Of a stretch of 64,000 nt of DNA, positions 58,873-64,000 are shown piece by piece. The stretch comes from Asterella californica (lineage: Eukaryota; Streptophyta; Marchantiopsida; Marchantiales; Aytoniaceae). The position numbers and the translations under genes were made by a program. Under the pieces are notes generated by a model. The model saw only the letters and a program-made list of their open reading frames with translations. It was not told where the DNA came from and made no database searches. The first letter of the stretch is position 1. Each line of letters opens with the position of its first letter. The stretch lies in assembly GCA_036924285.1 (NCBI GenBank), contig JAYKYS010000012.1:15314001-15378000 (forward strand). Reading direction: 5' to 3'.

Positions 58873-61374
58873 ATGGAGATGGTTTATTGCAATCGATGCA
58901 ATCGGACATTGTCAATCAGCGCATTCACGCGTGCTCGCAAAGGACATAATCCTCTTGATTTAGCTGTGTTCAAACAATGTAACCAGTGTTACAACAAACA
59001 ACATGCTGTTAGTACAGCATGCGAAGCTGGCTTGGAGAATGAGATTGATGATGATAACGCTTTCATAGTGACAGTGGAGTGTAATCATTCAGAAATGATT
59101 GATGTTGTGAAAGAGTGCTTCGGAGATGAAGATAGCAAAGACGGATTTGTGTTTTTCCGACTGAAAGTCCATCTTTCAGACGAGAGTTGCATGCATGAGT
59201 TGCAGACTTTAAACTCTAGTAACTTGTCCCTGTGTTTCACGTCTTGGCTGAAGACAAACATCATTCCGAATATGGAGGTAGCCTCTGGATACTATTGGGA
59301 AGTACGTAACCCGCGTGTTTCTGTGAAAGACTGTTCGATCTTAAGGGCGACATTATGGTGTACCTCACGATCTGACCGGACCAAATTCAGAGAAAAAGGT
59401 GAAGGATCCACATCACAGGTAAGACAACCAGAAAAGAAACGGAAGATTGATAGATCGGAGTGCAATGGCACTTTACGAATAACAGTGGACGTGCAGCAAA
59501 AGTTAATATATTTAACTTGTCAACATTTGCTCTCACATGAGAAGCCGACGCATAAGGCTTATTGTTTTCCTGCGGATGCTATCACGTTTCTGGAGTCTAT
59601 ATCTGGATTAAATCTCCGGAAGCCTGAGGTATACCGTATATTATGTGAAAAAGGGATCATTAGTCCTTTGACTATAACTCGGGCGCAGGTGAATTTTTGG
59701 ATTGCTGAAGTTCAGTCCAGACAGTATTTGCGTGATATAGATGATCAAGTGAAGTCTGCATCCTTGTTGATACGCAGTGAAGCTTTAGCCGAGAAAGGTT
59801 TTGTTGAGGTGTTGTATGAACAGACAGACGAATACATTGCTTTTGCAATATGCACCCCATTTTTTGAACATATAGATAGTGTGAAAGAAATTATCATCGA
59901 CTGTACTTTTAAAACTAACTCTATGCGTTTTGAGTTGTTTGTTATTGCTGCAAACTTCGGAGGTTTTGGTATGCCTCTATCCTACATGTTCTACTTGAGA
60001 CAAGGTGATGCGAAGAAGAGTTCTAGATCACTCACGGAACAATATAGAAAGAAGGGTCTTACGATGTGGTTTGAGAAGTTAAGAGAGAGAGGACTACGTC
60101 CTGTGTTCGCACTCACAGACAAAGACATTGGTCAGATATCAGCATTACGATCGGTTTTTACTGCCATGTATATTCAGTTTTGTTTGAAGCATGCTCAGTC
60201 AGCTGTCGAAGTTTGATGTATGTGTACAGGAAGAGCCACTGGATCATACAACAGTGTGGAGGCAAGTACATTTTTCTCTTTTATTGATGTAAATTGGTTC
60301 TCAGAGAGCGTGGAAGTTGTTGGTCAATTGTGTAATGCTGAACAACGGAAGGTTGTGGTTGATATGATTACCAAACATTTCAACTTGCATTCACTTATAC
60401 CATCAACAGAAGGTAAATTTTTTACTCCTGACGTATTACATTGTACCGCTGTTCGTGAGATTTATGAATTCTGTAAAAATTCTAACCTGCTGTCTTTGTG
60501 GATATATCTCTGACGAGAGTGGTACAGTCCAGGCAAGTGGGAAATTTTCAGTAGAGCATCAAAGCCTCTCCTTTGTTTGTCACGCACTACCAATATTGTA
60601 GAGAGTCACTGGAGAAAATTGAAGCATGATTATAAATATGCTCTTAACCGTCCTCGTTTAGATAAGTTGACACTAATCATTTGTGAAAATCTGGTGGCAG
60701 ATATGCAAGTGTCCTTACACCAAATCATTCACGGACGTTTATTTCCTAGCTGGTGGGAACAGTTTCGTGTCACTTGGCGGAAATATCTGAGTAAAGATGT
60801 GTCTGTGCCGGGTATTCATTTCACAGACCTGGAGAGATGGATATGTTCTTGTTACTCATTTATAAATAGGCCGTACTTGTTATGCAAGCATTTGGTCAGA
60901 GCTTATGCTCAGACCTCTACGATACAACTCGTGTTTTCATCCATATTCCGGCGGTGCAGTTATCCATTTTATGTTTTCAGTAGTCAGAAAAGCTTTTTCA
61001 ACAGAGAAGTTGTACCGGATGATATGAACCCATGGTGTGAACCAAGCCATGTAGATGAAGAAATGTCAAGACATCCTACTCACTTCGATTTTACAGAGGA
61101 TGGAGAAGATGTTTATGTACAGGAGCAAGAAGCATCTGAAGAAGGAGCAGCTGAAGACACATAAAGATTCAATCTGGTCGAGCGATGTGAAGAGATTCTA
61201 GATTTTCTTAGAACTCTTTGCAGTCGGGAACATGACAATCCTCTTTTTTTGAAGTCACTTGACAAGGCGTTTCAACCTTTCAAGAGAAAAATTCGTCATT
61301 GTATAACTGTTCTTAGATCTCGTGGACAACAACATACCTGGGCATCTAGTGGTCCTTCATTGTATTTGCGATAA
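58873..61374 (+). pseudogene. MULE-2 transposase, near-intact with three in-frame stops
   Basis: One frame of 834 codons interrupted only by TGA at 60214, TGA at 60511 and TAA at 61162. Order: two CxxC pairs at the start (CNRCNRTLS, CNQCYN), a KKRK basic patch, a His/Cys stretch near LTCQHLLSHEKPTH, the DDE-type core beginning IIIDCTFKTN (first Asp) with ALTDKDIG (second Asp) and FCLKHAQ, then TTNIVESHWRKLKHDY, a SWIM zinc finger ICSCYSF..YLLCKHLV (60840-60900), and a C-terminal tail ending near 61374. The family resembles MULEs common in fungi. At 60511 the family usually has Trp (YLW.EWY, from memory), so TGG to TGA is likely. Without repair the first 447 codons remain readable. The ATG at 58873 matches the start of the homologous block in MULE-1. 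Confidence 0.75.
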
Positions 61375-61427
61375 TTTCGTATCTTTTTGCTTGTGGCTTT
61401 TGTGTTATATGTTTTGTTCTGTGCAGG

Positions 61428-61484
61428 ACACCCTGTCGGACCAGGTCGATTTGACCTGTCAGGGTTCAACTCCCTGGAGGGTGA
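61428..61484 (+). other. tRNA-like fold downstream of MULE-2
   Basis: CACCCT (61430-61435) can pair with AGGGTG (61478-61483), enclosing CAGGTC-GATTT-GACCTG (61442-61458) and CAGGG-TTCAACT-CCCTG (61460-61476). This is an acceptor stem, a middle arm and a T-arm with a consensus T-loop, but no D-arm. MULE-1 keeps the last two arms. Not scored as a functional tRNA. Confidence 0.5.
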
Positions 61485-61599
61485 CTCTAATTTGTTCCTT
61501 TAATTTGTGGATGATATATGAACCTCTAAAAACTCATAAACTAAACATTTCAAAAACTAACTAGAACAAGAACTAAAAATTAAACATTACACTAAATAC

Positions 61600-62720
61600 C
61601 ACACTTGTCGCTAAGTGCGACAATACAGCGGTCGCACTAACTGTAGTGCGACAGTACACTGGTCGTACTGACTGCAGTGCGGTAAGTCTTTAAAGACTAC
61701 ACTTGTCGCTCAGTGCGACTATACACCGGTCGCACTGAGTGCAGTGCGACAGTACACTGGTCGCACTAACTGCAGGCGGTAAAGTCTTTAAAGACTACAC
61801 TTGTCGCTCAGTGCGACTATACACCGGTCGCACTGAGTGCAGTGCGCTAGTATACTTGTCGCACTGAGAGTGCACTGCGACAAGTGTTCTCTCAGTGCGA
61901 CTGTATCGAGCGCTGTGCGCTCAGTGCGATATGTTCTCGATCGCACTGAGCGCTATGATCGCACTGAGTTCTCGAGTACTTTTTTAAGTTTCTGCTACAT
62001 GTCGCATTGAGCGCGGCTACAAGTCTAGGCTCAGTGCGACCACTTATTTAGTTCTGAAATTAGGTTTTTCACCCACCATCGCACTGATCGCGATTTACAC
62101 CGCATCTAAACCCTTCCTTGTTTAACACTCTTCCGCGCAGTCGCACTAGTTCAAAAGCTTCCTTGTTTCACACTCTTCCGCGCAGTCGCACTAGTTCAAA
62201 AGCTTTGCACTGGTTCCGCTAGTTCACAAGCTTCGCACTGAACCTCATCGTCGCACTACAACTCGCTTCCGCCCACTGTCGCGCTTCCGCACTAGTTTCG
62301 CACTTCCGCCTAGTCGCACTGAACGCACTTCCGTCCAGAGGTAACTACCGATCGACCACTTAGAGGCAACTACCGATCGACCACTTGGAGTATTAGCGAT
62401 CTTCAGTTGGAGTTTTCATTCCTTGTTGGTCGACCACTTGGAGTTTCGATTCCTTATGTTGTTGACGATTCTCTCGTTACTCTGAATTTTGCTCTTCTAT
62501 CGGACATTAGAAAATATTATATGAATGCGATGTACAAAGTTTAGAAGTGAAAAAGCCTGTAACCGGATCCGCGCACAGTGCGACGGAGGGCTCTCGTCGC
62601 ACTCTCAGTGCGTCAGTGTGTACTGGTCGCGCGAGGTTAACGCGGCGCACAGTGCGACGAGAGCCCCGTCGCACTGTGCGCGTGAGTGCGTCGTGTTGTT
62701 TTCTCTTCGATATTTGGCTC
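61600..62720. repeat. Array of AGTGCGAC/GTCGCACT palindromes
   Basis: Densest at 61600-61990, where the 8-base word and its complement alternate every 10-25 bases. A larger unit of about 105-110 bases (ending TCTTTAAAGACTACACTTGTC) repeats at about 61683 and 61787. From 62100 the array thins to TCGCACT-CTTCCGC words, and two last copies flank 62575-62690. Each pair can fold as a small hairpin. Ends just before the next gene. Confidence 0.85.
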
Positions 62721-62840
62721 GTTTTCTCATTCCTATATTAACTGACATACTCGCTTTATTTTCAGAGTGATCTCTTGGAGCCAGGAGTTTAGAGACGAAC
62801 CAGCCCGCAGTGAAGGAACGAGGTGCAAGGAGGTGCAAGT

Positions 62841-63733
62841 ATGGCACCGCAAGAAGAAGGACCCTTCTTAATTACATTTACTTCTCAACACGATGTTGAG
62901 AGACGTATCGTTTGGCAATGGATGGATAAAGAAAGTATTAGTCAAGCTTTGAGCGAAATAGACGAGGTCGATCTAGAGAAGTTGGGATTATTGATCGCTT
63001 TCTCCTTCGACTTTCCTCGGCCTGACGTAAGTAATCTACCATTAGTCCCTTCTTGACTTAAAGTGCTTCCTTTTATTGGGTGATGGTTGGTTATACACTC
63101 TATTTATTGTAATGTGTAATGTTTGTTTATGTCAGATTGGAGTTTGTATGGCTTTCATCCAATTCTATAATGCAGCAACACGAATGGCCAAAATTGGGGA
63201 TAGAGAGTTCAAGTTGACCCTTGACTTAATCCGGGAAGCCTTTGTTATTCCTGAAGGATCAGTGATCTTACCCCCATTCGTGAGACATGTTCGAATAGAC
63301 GATTGGTTTCCTGAGTATGATAAAGTGGGGAAAAGATACTTTGCAAGAGAATGTGCATACGAGGGATGGAGATCTGCTTTTCAGTGTTTGAATGCGGTTC
63401 TCTTGACGAGAAGAAGGCCTAAAGCTGTTACAGGTCAACTTGCTTTGTACGTCAAATCTAAAGTGGAAGGAGAAGAAAAGGATTATGATTGGTCCTTATT
63501 CATGTTCGAGAATCTGGAGGCAGAAGTGTTACATCTGCAGAAGCACATACGAGAACAGAGGAAAGGAGTCTCCGTAGAGACTTTCTGTGGGATGGCTTTA
63601 ACCCATCTCATGCGACACTTGGATATCTTGAGAGAGGAGGCGTTAGTATTCTCCATTTCGCACGAAGTACAAGAGAGTACTCCCAATCCAATGGTGGATG
63701 AGCTTGGTGTTGGCCACGTCCACGATGATAGAG
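62841..63733 (+). CDS. Uncharacterised gene, first two exons
   Basis: Exon 1 62841-63026 (62 codons, ATG) and exon 2 63136-63733 joined by a GTAAGT...TATGTCAG intron with matching phase. A further GTAAGT donor at 63734 leads out of the window. The protein starts MAPQEEGPFLITF, then has FIQFYNAATRMAK, LIREAFVIPEGS, VRHVRIDDWFPEYDK, YEGWRSAFQCLN and a long helical part (EVLHLQKHIREQRKG, LMRHLDILREEA). Not recognised; it recalls helical gag-like or transposon-linked proteins of plants, but no zinc knuckle is seen. Clean splice sites and absence of stops suggest a living gene. It sits directly after the AGTGCGAC array, which may be its promoter region. Confidence 0.55.
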
Positions 63734-64000
63734 GTAAGTCTATTTTCTCCTTTGAGTTACTTCGGCTATCTATGTTTAGGGTATCTTTGTGTATTATTTG
63801 GTTGTGTTTTCTAGTTATTTGTGTATGTATTATGTGCTTCTCTGAGTTACTTTGGCTATCTATGTAAATTTCTTTCATATCTCTTGCTTCAGTGAAGTGT
63901 GTAGTGTTCAATGAAATCCTTGTTGAAGTGTGTAGAGTTCAGTGAAATCCTTGTTTGGTGATGTTGTACATCGGTCATAGGTCATAGATGATAGCACAGT

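Noticed and set aside
8765..60513. A variant nuclear code with TGA read as Trp
   Set aside because: The LKR genes use TGG for conserved Trp, TGA also ends other frames, and degraded copies explain the stops more simply.
61428..61484. A tRNA gene
   Set aside because: T-arm is convincing, but no D-arm, standard anticodon loop or 7-bp acceptor stem; the MULE-1 version lacks the outer stem.
61600..62340. CRISPR array
   Set aside because: Repeats alternate in orientation with irregular spacing, and the genome is eukaryotic.

Overview
This is a eukaryotic nuclear window, most likely from the green-plant lineage. The basis is a plant-style lysine-ketoglutarate reductase (LKR) gene present twice, each copy split by short GT-AG introns whose reading phases fit exactly. 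A plant-type FCP1-like phosphatase relic and several transposon families support this. The species cannot be named; a streptophyte alga, bryophyte, lycophyte or fern would all fit. No rRNA, complete tRNA or CRISPR array was recognised. Coordinates were worked out by reading, not by alignment software; similarity statements mean matches seen by eye.

Layout. 1-5340: LKR copy 1 (minus strand, running off the left edge) and its upstream flank. 5340-12485: a decayed Mutator-like element (MULE-1), split by a 2.69-kb insert with 12-bp inverted ends that carries a cytosine-5 DNA methyltransferase ORF and large inverted repeats. 12485-22150: mostly non-coding, with three members of one small inverted-repeat transposon family (8-11 bp target duplications) and several tandem repeats. 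22170-26120: relics of a Myb/SANT-like transposon protein, a field of short palindromes and an FCP1-like phosphatase. 26650-31611: a scrambled Ty3/gypsy retrotransposon (gag pieces inverted, protease, integrase, 3' LTR, no reverse transcriptase). 29048-37845: three copies of a family saturated with GAAGAC/GTCTTC, one carrying a broken long ORF. 37846-38800: a LINE reverse-transcriptase relic. 38830-42870: AT-rich, with a chain of perfect hairpins. 42871-46458: LKR copy 2, nine exons and no saccharopine dehydrogenase half. 47400-52000: no recognisable gene. 52404-54012: uncharacterised ORFs. 56592-58440: stacked tandem and inverted repeats. 58873-61374: a much better preserved copy of the same MULE (MULE-2). 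61600-62720: a dense array of AGTGCGAC palindromes. 62841-63733: the first two exons of an uncharacterised gene.

How the parts relate. The two LKR loci are a segmental duplication about 43 kb apart in the same orientation. Copy 2 appears to preserve empty sites for MULE-1 and for one small element, so it works as a reference for which insertions came after the duplication. MULE-1 and MULE-2 share their coding order, and both have a tRNA T-arm-like hairpin module downstream of the transposase. The window is otherwise a nested transposon landscape: DNA methyltransferase element in MULE, GAAGAC family in gypsy and in LINE. Several otherwise open transposon frames are broken by in-frame TGA codons, as expected from decay of methylated cytosines.
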